DNA of 64,000 nucleotides from Nocardioides sp. Iso805N (GTDB lineage: Bacteria > Actinomycetota > Actinomycetes > Propionibacteriales > Nocardioidaceae), in NCBI RefSeq assembly GCF_000364605.1, contig NZ_KB822580.1, positions 219,264-283,263 on the forward strand. The letters are read 5' to 3'. How positions within the stretch are numbered: position 1 is the stretch's first letter; every line of letters starts with the position of its first letter. This document shows positions 19,640 to 27,740 of the stretch, piece by piece. The notes under the pieces are model-generated. The model was not told the origin of the DNA and searched no databases. It was given only the letters and a program-made list of their open reading frames with translations. The translations under genes and the position numbers were made by a program.

Positions 19640-20296
19640 ATGGCACGCGTGCTCTCCGTCAACGTCGGTCGCCCCAAGGACGCATCCTGGGCCGGTCTGG
19701 GCTACACGTCCATGGACAAGAGGGCCGTCGAGGGTGTGGTCAGGGTGCACCGCAACGGTCTGGTCGGTGACGTCGTCTCCGACACGAAGTACCACGGCGG
19801 CCCCGACCAGGCGGTCTACGTCTTCGCCCGTGAGGATCTTGACGCATGGGGCGCGCGGTTGGGCGTCGAGCTGCGCAACGGCCACTTCTCCGAGAACCTC
19901 ACCACCTCCGGGATCGACGTCAACGAGGCCGAGGTGGGGGAGCGCTGGCGGATCGGGACGGCGGTGGTGGAGGTGTGCCACGTGCGCACCCCCTGCAACG
20001 ACTTCAAGAACTGGATGGGCCTGACCGGTCACGACAACCGAGGCTGGGTGAAGAGGTTCGCCGCCGAGGCACGCCCCGGGCCCTACCTGCGCGTGCTCCA
20101 GGAGGGCGTCGTGGGGGCCGGGGACGAGCTCGAGGTGCTGCACCGGCCCGGCCACGGCCTGACCGTCTCCCTGCTCTTCCGGGCGCTCAATCTCGATCAC
20201 TCGCTGCGGCCGCTGTTCGGGGCGCCCGAGGTGCTCGCGGTGCTCGCCGCGGAGGGGCGCGCCAAGGTCGAGGAGTACGTCGCGGCGCGCAGCTGA
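19640..20296 (+). CDS. MOSC domain protein (YiiM-like)
   Basis: 218 residues from ATG 19640, selected because GGGAGG lies ten bases upstream; an in-frame ATG at 19631 is one base from that site. MOSC features are GLVGDVVSDTKYHGGPDQAVYVFAREDL, GHFSENLTTSGIDVNEAEVGERW and the Cys-containing EVCHVRTPCNDF. Such proteins bind molybdenum cofactor-type ligands or, in YiiM, protect against N-hydroxylated base analogues such as 6-hydroxylaminopurine. It is the last gene before the SOS-controlled mutasome; it ends upstream of the LexA site, so it is probably not in that operon. Confidence 0.85.
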   Translation: MARVLSVNVGRPKDASWAGLGYTSMDKRAVEGVVRVHRNGLVGDVVSDTKYHGGPDQAVYVFAREDLDAWGARLGVELRNGHFSENLTTSGIDVNEAEVGERWRIGTAVVEVCHVRTPCNDFKNWMGLTGHDNRGWVKRFAAEARPGPYLRVLQEGVVGAGDELEVLHRPGHGLTVSLLFRALNLDHSLRPLFGAPEVLAVLAAEGRAKVEEYVAARS

Positions 20297-20336
20297 CGCG
20301 CGGGGGCAGAACATTCGTTCGGCAGGGGGCCGCCAC

Positions 20337-20371
20337 TTGATCTGTTCGAACAAATGTTCGAACATAGGGGA
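20337..20371 (+). promoter_or_regulatory. SOS (LexA) box within the imuA' promoter
   Basis: TCGAAC-AAAT-GTTCGA (20346-20361) is a perfect palindrome matching the actinobacterial LexA box. It sits in a promoter I read as TTGATC (20337-20342), a 17-base spacer, GAACAT (20360-20365) and then six bases to GTG 20372. LexA bound here would cover the spacer and -10. The gap from 20297 to 20336 shows nothing else. Confidence 0.85.
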
Positions 20372-21094
20372 GTGACAGCCGCTCTCCACCCCACCGAGCC
20401 CCAGGCCGATCCTCGGACCGAGATCGACCGGCTGCGCGAGCGCATGCGCCGGATGGAGGACGGGCTCGCGCGTCCCGAGCTCGATGCCCTGCCCGGGCTC
20501 TCCCAGGTGATCCGGCTGCGGGTGGGCGGCAGCTACCAGGTCGACAGCGCCAGCCTCGCCCTGGCGCTGATGGCCGGTCCCTCGCGTGGTGGCGCCTGGT
20601 GTGCGGCAGTGGGGCTGAGCGACTTCGGCGCCGAGGCCGCGGCCGAGCTGGGCGTGGTGCTCGAGCGCACCATCCTGGTCCCGGAGCCGGGAGAGGCGTG
20701 GCTGGAGGCGACAGCGGCCCTGGTCGACGTGGCCTCGCTGGTGCTGGTCAGGCCGCCGGCGCGGGTGCCCGAGGCGGTCGCGGCCAAGCTCTCGGCCCGG
20801 CTGCGCAAGCGCAGCGCGGTCCTGGTCTCGATCGGTCCGTGGCCCCGCGCCGAGGCATCGGTGAGCCTCGCCGAGCCGCGATGGACGGGTGCCGGTCGTG
20901 GGGAGGGGCATCTGCGCTCGCGCCGTGTCGTGCTGGAAGTGCGCCGAGGCTCCGCTCCGCCGCGACGCACGGCGCTGTGGTTCCCCGAGCCAGACGGCTC
21001 CCTCGCCCCGGCGTCCTCCCGTTGGTCGGAGGGGGAGGCAGTGCCTTCCCGCTGGTCGAGTCGCGAGCGCGTCGAGACCCGTGAGGTGGGCTGA
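20372..21094 (+). CDS. imuA': ImuA' SOS mutasome accessory protein
   Basis: 240 residues from GTG 20372. An upstream ATG (20354) lies inside the LexA box and is rejected. The protein has a charged N-terminal helix (TEIDRLRERMRRMEDG), then a RecA-like core with GLSQVIRLRVGGSYQVDSASLALALMAGP, GAWCAAVGLSDFG and ERTILVPEPGEAWLEATAAL, and no intact Walker A. In mycobacteria ImuA' works with ImuB and DnaE2 in damage-induced mutagenesis. The last 15 or so residues (SRWSSRERVETREVG) are encoded by a dispersed GTCGAG-type repeat. The TGA overlaps the imuB ATG by one base. Probably translated from a leaderless mRNA. Confidence 0.8.
   Translation: MTAALHPTEPQADPRTEIDRLRERMRRMEDGLARPELDALPGLSQVIRLRVGGSYQVDSASLALALMAGPSRGGAWCAAVGLSDFGAEAAAELGVVLERTILVPEPGEAWLEATAALVDVASLVLVRPPARVPEAVAAKLSARLRKRSAVLVSIGPWPRAEASVSLAEPRWTGAGRGEGHLRSRRVVLEVRRGSAPPRRTALWFPEPDGSLAPASSRWSEGEAVPSRWSSRERVETREVG
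21047..21083. repeat. GTCGAG-type dispersed repeat forming the imuA' 3' end
   Basis: CCCGCTGGTCGAGTCGCGAG and the following GCGTCGAGACCCG form an imperfect palindrome (GGTCGAG at 21054-21060, GTCGAGACC at 21071-21079). TCCCGTTGGTCGGAG about 30 bases earlier repeats its left edge. The sequence is read in frame as the C-terminal tail of ImuA', so the repeat has become coding. Confidence 0.55.
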
Positions 21095-22611
21095 TGCGCA
21101 CCATGACGGTGTGGTGCGCCGACTGGCCGGTCGTCGCGGCGCTGGCCGACCGGGACCTGCCCGGACACCTGCCCGCGGCCGTCTTCGCCGCCAACATCGT
21201 GCGTGCCTGCAACGGCGCCGCCCGCGACTTCGGCGTACGGCGAGGCATGCGGCGCCGTGACGCGCAGGCCCGCTGTCCCGAGCTGGTGATCCTCGATGAG
21301 GTCCCGGAGCGCGATGTCCGGAGCTTCGAGCGGGTGCTGGCGGCGCTGGAGGAGCTGCGCCCTGGAGTCGCCCCGCTGCGTCCGGGCCTGGCCGCACTGA
21401 AGTCCCCGGGCCGGTTCTACGGCGGCGAGCCCGAGGCTGGTGCGGTGATCGCCGAGTGCCTGGTCGGGCTCGGCGTGCGCGACGTGCGCATCGGCGTCGC
21501 CGACGAGCTCTTCACCTCCGAGCAGGCGGCCCGCTGTGCCGGCGTACAGGAGAGCTTCGTGGTGCCGCCGGGGGAGTCGGGGGCGTTCCTGCGCACCCTG
21601 CCGGTCGACGTCCTCGACGAGCCCGAGGCGGTCAGTCTGCTCAAGCGGCTCGGGCTGCCGGGGCTGGGCGATCTGGCCCGGCTGCCGGCTGTCGACGTCG
21701 AGGCGCGCTTCGGCGCTCGGGTGGCGTGGGTTCATCGTGTCCTGCACGGTGGCGGCGCGCGGCCGCTGTCGACGCGCACCCCGCCGCCCGAGCTGGTCTG
21801 CGAGGTCGACTTCGAGCCCGCCCTCGACTCCGCCGAGGCGGTCTGCTTCAGCGCCCGGCAGACGGCTGAGCGGTTCGTCGCCCAGCTCGCCGCCCGGCAG
21901 CTGGTCTGCACCGAGGTGCTCCTTGTCGTCGAGGCGGACGGCGCCGTCGCCTCGGAGCGACGCTGGCTGCACCCGCGCTGGTTCACCGCCACCGACCTGA
22001 TCGACCGGTTGCACTGGCAGCTGGTCGGCTCGTTGCGGGTGGGCGACATCCGCTCGGCCATCACCCGGGTGCGGATGGTCCCCGAGACGGTCGTCCCCGA
22101 GGGCGACCACGCCGACGGCCTGTGGGGAGGCACCGATGCCCGGGTCGAGCGCGGCATCGCCCGGGTGCAGGGCCTCCTCGGCCAGGAGGCGGTGGTCGCG
22201 CCGGTGCTCCAGGGCGGCCGCAGCCCGGCCGACCGACAGGCGCTGGTGCCGTGGGGCGAGCGAGCCACGGCGCTGCGTCCGCGGGGACTGCCGTGGCCCG
22301 GATCGATCCCGCCGCCGGCCCCGGCCCGCGTCTTCCCCGCTCCGTGGGCAGCCGACGTGCTCGACGCGGCTGGCCGCCCACTCGCGGTGCTGCCGCGTGG
22401 TGCGCTGAGTGGCGACCCGGCCCGGTTCAAGCCCGGCGGTGCCGAGACCTGGCAGCCGGTCGCCGCCTGGGCAGGCCCTTGGCCGGTCGACGAGCAGTGG
22501 TGGGAGGGCGGTCGGGTGCTGGTGCGGTTCCAGATGGTCGGCGTCGATGGGCGAGCCTGGCTGGTCACCTTCGACGGCAGTGGCTGGGTGACGGAGGCGG
22601 CATATGACTGA
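21094..22611 (+). CDS. imuB: ImuB, catalytically inactive Y-family polymerase homologue
   Basis: 505 residues. The N-terminal half has the Y-family fold (MTVWCADWPVVAALADRD, GVRRGMRRRDAQARCPELVI) but where active polymerases have SIDExxLD it reads SPGRFYGGEPEAG, so the catalytic acidic pair is missing, as in mycobacterial ImuB. The LFTSEQAAR segment and little-finger region follow. A clamp-binding motif (RQALVPWG, near residue 380) resembles the QLPLWG motif by which ImuB recruits DnaE2 to the beta clamp. It acts as the hub of the SOS mutasome. It is coupled to imuA' by a one-base overlap and lies 42 bases before dnaE2. Confidence 0.9.
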   Translation: MRTMTVWCADWPVVAALADRDLPGHLPAAVFAANIVRACNGAARDFGVRRGMRRRDAQARCPELVILDEVPERDVRSFERVLAALEELRPGVAPLRPGLAALKSPGRFYGGEPEAGAVIAECLVGLGVRDVRIGVADELFTSEQAARCAGVQESFVVPPGESGAFLRTLPVDVLDEPEAVSLLKRLGLPGLGDLARLPAVDVEARFGARVAWVHRVLHGGGARPLSTRTPPPELVCEVDFEPALDSAEAVCFSARQTAERFVAQLAARQLVCTEVLLVVEADGAVASERRWLHPRWFTATDLIDRLHWQLVGSLRVGDIRSAITRVRMVPETVVPEGDHADGLWGGTDARVERGIARVQGLLGQEAVVAPVLQGGRSPADRQALVPWGERATALRPRGLPWPGSIPPPAPARVFPAPWAADVLDAAGRPLAVLPRGALSGDPARFKPGGAETWQPVAAWAGPWPVDEQWWEGGRVLVRFQMVGVDGRAWLVTFDGSGWVTEAAYD

Positions 22612-22653
22612 GTCGGTCCGGCTGCCCACCGTGCCGAGCCAGCGGGTGCGCTG

Positions 22654-25600
22654 ATGGGCTGGAGCAACCCCGCGATGCCCTGGCGGGAGCTGGAGCGACG
22701 GCTCTCCGGCAAGGCCGGGCAGGACCCGCACGGCGATGCGCCGATCTCGCGGCACAAGCGTCGCGCCGAGCGGGTCGAGGTGCAGCCGCCCGAAGGTCCG
22801 GTGACGCCCTACGCCGAGCTCCACGCCCATTCCAACTTCAGCTTCCTCGACGGTGCCAGCGGTCCTGACGCCCTGGTCGTCGAGGCGATCCGGCTGGGGT
22901 TGCACGGGCTGGCGCTGACCGATCACGACGGCCTCTACGGCGCCCCGCTGTTCGCGGAGACGGCGAAGGTCAACGGCGGCCTGGTCCAGACCGTGTACGG
23001 CGCCGAGCTCTCCCTCGGCCTGACCGCTCCGCAGCTCGGCGTCGCCGACCCTGAGGGCAGCCACCTGCTGGTGCTGGCACGCGGCGTGGCGGGCTATCAC
23101 CGGCTCGCCGGCGCGATCACCGAGGCGCAGCTGCGCGGCGATGAGAAGGGCCGGCCGGTCTACGACCTCGATGAGCTGGCCGAGCAGGCCGAGGGCCACT
23201 GGATGGTGCTGACCGGCTGCCGCAAGGGGTTCCGGGGCCGCGCGGGTGTGGTCGGGTTGGTCGAGCGGTTCGGCCGCGACAACGTGCTCGTCGAACTCTC
23301 CGGCTCCGGTGGCCCGACCGACACCATGGTCAATGACGCGCAGGCAGCGATCGCTGCCGAGCTGGGCCTGCCGGTCGTCGCGACCGGCAACGTCCATGCC
23401 GCCACACCATCGCAGACCCGACTTGCGGCGGCGATGGCGGCGGTCCGGGCCCGGCGCAGCCTGGCAGAGATGGACGGTTGGCTGCCGGCTGCGCCGGCGT
23501 ACCTGCGCAGCGGTGAGGAGATGGCCCGGCTGTGGCGCCGCTATCCCGGCGCGGTGGCGCACACCGTGGAGGTCGCCGACGCGTGCGCGTTCGACCTGCA
23601 GAGGGCCAAGCCGGAGCTGCCCAAGCGCCGCATCCCGGCGGGGAGGACGGCGATCGAGTACTTGCGCGAGCTCACCGAGGAGGGCTTCGCCGAGCGCTAC
23701 GAGCGCAAGCACGCCGACGATCCGGCGTTCATCGTCAAGGCGCGAGCGCGGGTGGAGAAGGAGCTGGCCACCATCGAGAACAAGGACTTCGCCGGCTACT
23801 TCGTGATCGTGCACGACATCGTCGCCTTCGCTCGCAGCAAGCAGATCCTGTGCCAGGGCCGGGGGAGCGCGGCCGCCAGCGCGGTCTGCTACGCGTTGGG
23901 GATCACCGCGATCGACCCGGTCTTCTACAACCTGCCGTTCGAGCGGTTCATCTCCCAGCACCGCGAGGAGGAGCCCGACATCGACGTCGACTTCGACTCC
24001 GACCGGCGCGAGGAGGTGATCCAGTGGGTCTATGACACCTACGGCCGGCGCAACGCCGCCCAGGTCGCCAACATCATCAGCTACCGCCCCAAGATGGCGG
24101 TCCGCGATGCCGCCAAGGCACTGGGCTACTCACCCGGTCAGCAGGACGCCTGGTCCAAGCGGATCACGAGCTGGACACAGATCGACGAGGAGGCCGAGCT
24201 CCCCGGCGACGTACGCCGGCTCGCCGAGGGGCTGATGGGCTCACCGCGTCACCTCGGCATCCACTCCGGCGGGATGATCCTCACCGAGCGGCCGATCGGT
24301 GAGGTGGTGCCGATCGAGCGGGCACGGATGGAGAAGCGCACCGTGCTGCAGTGGGACAAGGACGGCTGCGAGTACATGGGGCTGGTCAAGTTCGACCTGC
24401 TCGGGCTGGGCATGCTGGCCGCGCTGGACCACATGATGAGGATGGTGGGCGAACACTGCGGCGAGCACTGGACCCTGGCCACCATCCCCCACGAGGAGCC
24501 GGCCGTCTACGACATGCTCTGCCGGGCCGACTCGATCGGTGTCTTCCAGGTGGAGTCGCGCGCCCAGATCGGCACCCTGCCCCGGCTGCAGCCGCGCTGC
24601 TTCTACGACCTGGCGATCGAGATCGCGCTGATCAGGCCCGGTCCGATCCAAGGGGGAGCGGTGCACCCCTACGTACGCCGCGCCACCGGCAAGGACCCGG
24701 TCGTCTATGCCCACCGGGACCTGGAGCCGGTGCTGAAGCGGACTCGCGGGGTGCCGCTGTTCCAGGAGCAGCTGATGGAGATGGGTCAGGTGCTGGGCGA
24801 CTTCGATGCCGACGATGCCGACCTGCTGCGGCGGGCGATGGGCTCAAAGCGCGGCATCGAGCGGATCGAGTCGCTCAAGAAGAAGCTCTTCGCCGGGATG
24901 GCCGAGCGCGGCCTGGCCGGTGCGGAGGCGGATGCGATCTACATCCAGATCCTCTCCTTCGCGAACTTCGGTTTCGCGGAGTCGCACGCGCTCTCCTTCG
25001 CCAAGCTCGTCTACGCCTCCTCGTGGCTCAAGCTGCACTACCCGGCGGCATTCCTCGCCGGGCTGCTGCGGGCCCAGCCGATGGGGTTCTACTCGGCGCA
25101 GTCGCTGACCCAGGACGCCCGCCGGCACGGCGTGGAGGTGTTGCGACCGTCGCTGCTGCACTCGGGGGCCGTCGCCGATCTGGAGCACGCCGCAACGTCC
25201 GCCGACCCGGCCGCCGAGCCTGTCGAGGCGCCTCGACAAGCTCGGCGGGCGCGGCGCCGAACATCGGGCCGGGAGGCCTGCCTCCACGACGGTCCTCAGG
25301 AGCCCACCCCCTGGGTTCCCGGCACCCCTGACCCGACGCCGGAGCACCGCCGCGACACCGCGTACGCCGTCCGGCTCGGACTCGACTCGGTGCGCGGCAT
25401 CGGCAAGGAGGTGGCGGAGCGGATCGTGGCCGCCCGGGTCGGACAGCCCTTCCGGGACCAGCTCGACCTCTCCCGCCGCGCGCGGCTGGAGCGTCAGCAG
25501 TTGGAGGCGCTGGCGACCGCCGGCGTCTTCGAGGACGCGTTCGGCCAAGATCGGCGGCAGGCGTTGTGGGCCTCGGGTTGGACCGAGCGGGCCGACCAAC

Positions 25601-26085
25601 TCGAGGGTGTGGCCCTCGCCGTACCTGCCCCGGACCTGGCGCCCATGGTCGAGGTGGAGCTGACCCTCGCCGACCTGTGGGCGACCGGCGTCTCGCCGGA
25701 GGGGCACCCGTTCGAGCATGTGCGGGCCCGGCTGCGCGAGTACGGCATCCCGGCGATCACCGACCTGTCCGAGCACCGGACCGGCCGGATCCTGACCGTG
25801 GCCGGCCTGGTCACCCACAAGCAGCGTCCCGGCACGGCCGGCGGGGTGACGTTCCTCAACCTCGAGGACGAGACCGGCATGCTCAACGTCGTCTGCGGGG
25901 CCGACGTCTGGAAGAGGCACCGCAAGCTGGCCACCTCTGTCTCGGCGATGCTGATCGAGGGGCGGCTGGAGCGGACGGACGGCGTGATCAACCTGGTCGC
26001 CATCCGGCTGGGCTCGCTGGAGCAGGTCTACCCCGAGGCAGCCCAGGCGTTGGCGCAGCGGCACCGCTCCCGTGACTTCCGCTAA
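22654..26085 (+). CDS. dnaE2: Error-prone DNA polymerase DnaE2
   Basis: 1143 residues. PHP domain at the N-terminus (AELHAHSNFSFLDGASG, from residue 55), polymerase palm with PDIDVDFDSDRREEVIQW (catalytic Asp pair near 441-445), CQGRGSAAASAVCY and FQVESRAQIGTLPRLQPR, a helix-hairpin-helix, and a C-terminal OB fold (GRILTVAGLVTHKQRPGTAGG, near 1045). DnaE2 performs translesion synthesis with ImuA'/ImuB. Residues about 843-900 (after LLHSGAVADLEHA) are a low-complexity Ala/Pro/Arg insertion before AVRLGLDSVRG and contain a palindromic repeat. Start ATG 22654 follows AGCGGGTGCGCTG. Confidence 0.95.
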   Translation: MGWSNPAMPWRELERRLSGKAGQDPHGDAPISRHKRRAERVEVQPPEGPVTPYAELHAHSNFSFLDGASGPDALVVEAIRLGLHGLALTDHDGLYGAPLFAETAKVNGGLVQTVYGAELSLGLTAPQLGVADPEGSHLLVLARGVAGYHRLAGAITEAQLRGDEKGRPVYDLDELAEQAEGHWMVLTGCRKGFRGRAGVVGLVERFGRDNVLVELSGSGGPTDTMVNDAQAAIAAELGLPVVATGNVHAATPSQTRLAAAMAAVRARRSLAEMDGWLPAAPAYLRSGEEMARLWRRYPGAVAHTVEVADACAFDLQRAKPELPKRRIPAGRTAIEYLRELTEEGFAERYERKHADDPAFIVKARARVEKELATIENKDFAGYFVIVHDIVAFARSKQILCQGRGSAAASAVCYALGITAIDPVFYNLPFERFISQHREEEPDIDVDFDSDRREEVIQWVYDTYGRRNAAQVANIISYRPKMAVRDAAKALGYSPGQQDAWSKRITSWTQIDEEAELPGDVRRLAEGLMGSPRHLGIHSGGMILTERPIGEVVPIERARMEKRTVLQWDKDGCEYMGLVKFDLLGLGMLAALDHMMRMVGEHCGEHWTLATIPHEEPAVYDMLCRADSIGVFQVESRAQIGTLPRLQPRCFYDLAIEIALIRPGPIQGGAVHPYVRRATGKDPVVYAHRDLEPVLKRTRGVPLFQEQLMEMGQVLGDFDADDADLLRRAMGSKRGIERIESLKKKLFAGMAERGLAGAEADAIYIQILSFANFGFAESHALSFAKLVYASSWLKLHYPAAFLAGLLRAQPMGFYSAQSLTQDARRHGVEVLRPSLLHSGAVADLEHAATSADPAAEPVEAPRQARRARRRTSGREACLHDGPQEPTPWVPGTPDPTPEHRRDTAYAVRLGLDSVRGIGKEVAERIVAARVGQPFRDQLDLSRRARLERQQLEALATAGVFEDAFGQDRRQALWASGWTERADQLEGVALAVPAPDLAPMVEVELTLADLWATGVSPEGHPFEHVRARLREYGIPAITDLSEHRTGRILTVAGLVTHKQRPGTAGGVTFLNLEDETGMLNVVCGADVWKRHRKLATSVSAMLIEGRLERTDGVINLVAIRLGSLEQVYPEAAQALAQRHRSRDFR
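25211..25248. repeat. 38-bp palindrome inserted in the dnaE2 reading frame
   Basis: CCGCCGAGCCTGTCGAGGC (25211-25229) is followed directly by GCCTCGACAAGCTCGGCGG (25230-25248); the halves are complementary except at one position. It encodes AEPVEAPRQARRA within the non-conserved insertion of DnaE2. A near half-copy lies at 19563 and a related GTCGAG element ends imuA', consistent with a mobile or amplified palindromic repeat family that tolerates reading-frame insertion. Confidence 0.75.
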
Positions 26086-26090
26086 TCCGC

Positions 26091-26164
26091 GAATCGTGAC
26101 TTCCGCAGGCTCGAGTCGGGAGTTTCGCCGTCTGCTGAATCCCGGACTCAAGCCTGCGAAAGTC
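26091..26164. repeat. Imperfect palindrome of the GTGACTTTCGCAG family after dnaE2
   Basis: GAATCGTGACTTCCGCAG starts the left arm (to about 26123) and the right arm (26138-26164) ends CCTGCGAAAGTC; the arms pair over about 25 bases with a few mismatches. The left edge matches the element at 49787-49870 (read in reverse: GATTCGTGACTTTCGCAG). The last codons of dnaE2 (CGTGACTTCCGC, 26071-26082) repeat the same 12 bases found at 26096. The rest of the gap to 26237 holds only the RBS of the next gene. Confidence 0.6.
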
Positions 26165-26237
26165 CGGACTCGGCGTCCGGGAGGGACCAGGGTCTTCCCG
26201 GATGGGGCGAGACCGGGTGGCGGCGCACAGTGGAGGT

Positions 26238-26420
26238 ATGACAACACTCAGCCGCCCTCGAGACGACCGCTGGATCGCCGGAGTCTGCTCCGGCCTCGGC
26301 CGCCGCTTCGGTATCGACCCCAAGGCGGTGCGGATCGCCTTCGTGATCTCCTGCCTCCTGCCCGGCCCGCAGTTCCTGATCTACATCCTGCTCTGGATCC
26401 TGATGCCGGTCGAGGACTGA
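26238..26420 (+). CDS. PspC-domain small membrane protein
   Basis: 60 residues from ATG 26238, with GTGGAGG four bases upstream. It is essentially a single PspC domain: RDDRWIAGVCSGLGRRFGID (the GVxxGLaxxf signature) followed by PKAVRIAFVISCLLPGPQFLIY and a hydrophobic ILLWILMPVED end, giving one or two membrane spans. PspC domains in phage-shock systems sense or stabilise the membrane; stand-alone actinobacterial copies have no established role. It lies 20 bases before hemW, which has its own apparent promoter. Confidence 0.85.
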   Translation: MTTLSRPRDDRWIAGVCSGLGRRFGIDPKAVRIAFVISCLLPGPQFLIYILLWILMPVED

Positions 26421-26440
26421 TCCGGGGCGACAATGTCCCC

Positions 26441-27721
26441 ATGCCCTCCGCACTGCCGCCCGGCGACCCAGCACCAGCCGACGGCAACCTCCCCGAGGCG
26501 GCCTTGGCCACGCTGGGGGACAACGGCTTCGGCTTCTACGTGCACGTGCCCTTCTGCCGGGTGCGCTGCGGCTACTGCGACTTCAACACCTACACCGCCA
26601 CCGAGCTCGGCCCGGGCGTCTCCCGGCAGACGTACGCCGACCAGGCCATCGCGGAGATCCGTCAGGCCCGCACGGTGCTGGGCGATGCCGACCGCAGGGT
26701 CGACACCATCTTCTTCGGTGGCGGGACGCCGACCCTGCTGCCCGCCGCCGACCTGACCCGGATCGTGGCGGCCATCCGCGACGAGTTCGGGCTGGCCGAC
26801 GACGTCGAGGTCACCACCGAGGCCAATCCGGACAGCGTCACGCTCGAGGACCTCGACGAGCTGCGGGCCGGCGGCTTCAATCGGCTCAGCTTCGGGATGC
26901 AGAGCTCGGTGTCGCACGTGCTCGCCGTACTGGATCGGACGCATGACCCCAAGCGGGTTCCGGCGGTGGTGGAGTGGGCCCGTGCCGCCGGCTTCACCTC
27001 GGCCGACTCCGGTGGCGTCAGTCTGGACCTGATCTACGGCACGCCCGGCGAGACCATGGCCGACTGGGAGCGCTCGCTCGAGGACGCGCTGGCCTGCGAG
27101 CCCGACCATGTCTCGGCCTACAGCCTGATCGTCGAGGACGGCACCGCGCTCGCCCGCAGGGTCCGGCGCGGGGAGCTGCCGATGCCGGACGAGGACGACT
27201 TCGCCGACAAGTACGTTGTGGCCGACGAGCGGCTGCGCGCGCACGGCCTGGGCTGGTACGAGGTCTCGAACTGGGCCACCACGGAGGCGCACCGCTGTCG
27301 GCACAACCTGCTCTACTGGCGCGGCGGCGACTGGTGGGGCGTCGGCCCGGGCGCGCACAGCCACGTCGGCGGGGTGCGTTGGTGGAACGTCAAGCATCCC
27401 GCCGCGTACGCCGATCGCATCCACGCCGGCCTCAGCCCGGCGCACGGCCGTGAGGTGCTGGCGGCCGAGGACCGCCGCGTCGAGCGGGTGCTGCTCGAGC
27501 TGAGGCTGCGCGAGGGGCTGCCAATCGACGTGCTCGACGATGCCGGTCGGGCGGCGGTTCCCGAGCAGGTCGAGCGCGGACTCGTCACCGTCGAGCAGGA
27601 TCGCGCCGAGGGCGACGTCGACGAGAAGGGCGACGTCGACGGCAAGGGCGCGGGCCGCCTCGTCCTCACCGACCCCGGCAGACTGCTCGCCGACGGCGTG
27701 GTGCGCGAGTTGCTGGTGTGA
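26441..27721 (+). CDS. hemW: HemW-like radical SAM protein (coproporphyrinogen III oxidase-like)
   Basis: 426 residues from ATG 26441. The radical SAM cluster is CRVRCGYC (C39, C43, C46; CxxxCxxC), followed by DTIFFGGGTPTLLP, TTEANPDSVTLEDLDELR and NRLSFGMQSSVSHVL. These fit HemW, a heme chaperone, rather than true HemN, which has an extended N-terminus and another Cys. The C-terminal tail contains a short repeat rich in Gly/Asp/Lys (GDVDEKGDVDGKGAG) of unknown use. GACAAT (26429-26434) ends six bases before the ATG, fitting a leaderless transcript. Located between dnaE2/PspC and hrcA-dnaJ as often seen in actinobacteria. Confidence 0.9.
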   Translation: MPSALPPGDPAPADGNLPEAALATLGDNGFGFYVHVPFCRVRCGYCDFNTYTATELGPGVSRQTYADQAIAEIRQARTVLGDADRRVDTIFFGGGTPTLLPAADLTRIVAAIRDEFGLADDVEVTTEANPDSVTLEDLDELRAGGFNRLSFGMQSSVSHVLAVLDRTHDPKRVPAVVEWARAAGFTSADSGGVSLDLIYGTPGETMADWERSLEDALACEPDHVSAYSLIVEDGTALARRVRRGELPMPDEDDFADKYVVADERLRAHGLGWYEVSNWATTEAHRCRHNLLYWRGGDWWGVGPGAHSHVGGVRWWNVKHPAAYADRIHAGLSPAHGREVLAAEDRRVERVLLELRLREGLPIDVLDDAGRAAVPEQVERGLVTVEQDRAEGDVDEKGDVDGKGAGRLVLTDPGRLLADGVVRELLV

Positions 27722-27740
27722 AGATTGGGATGATCTCGGC

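Noticed and set aside
20533..23961. A very long minus-strand open frame of about 1140 codons opposite imuA', imuB and dnaE2
   Set aside because: GC-rich coding sequence keeps the opposite strand open. Its translation is low-complexity and shows no family motif, while the plus-strand genes are unmistakable.
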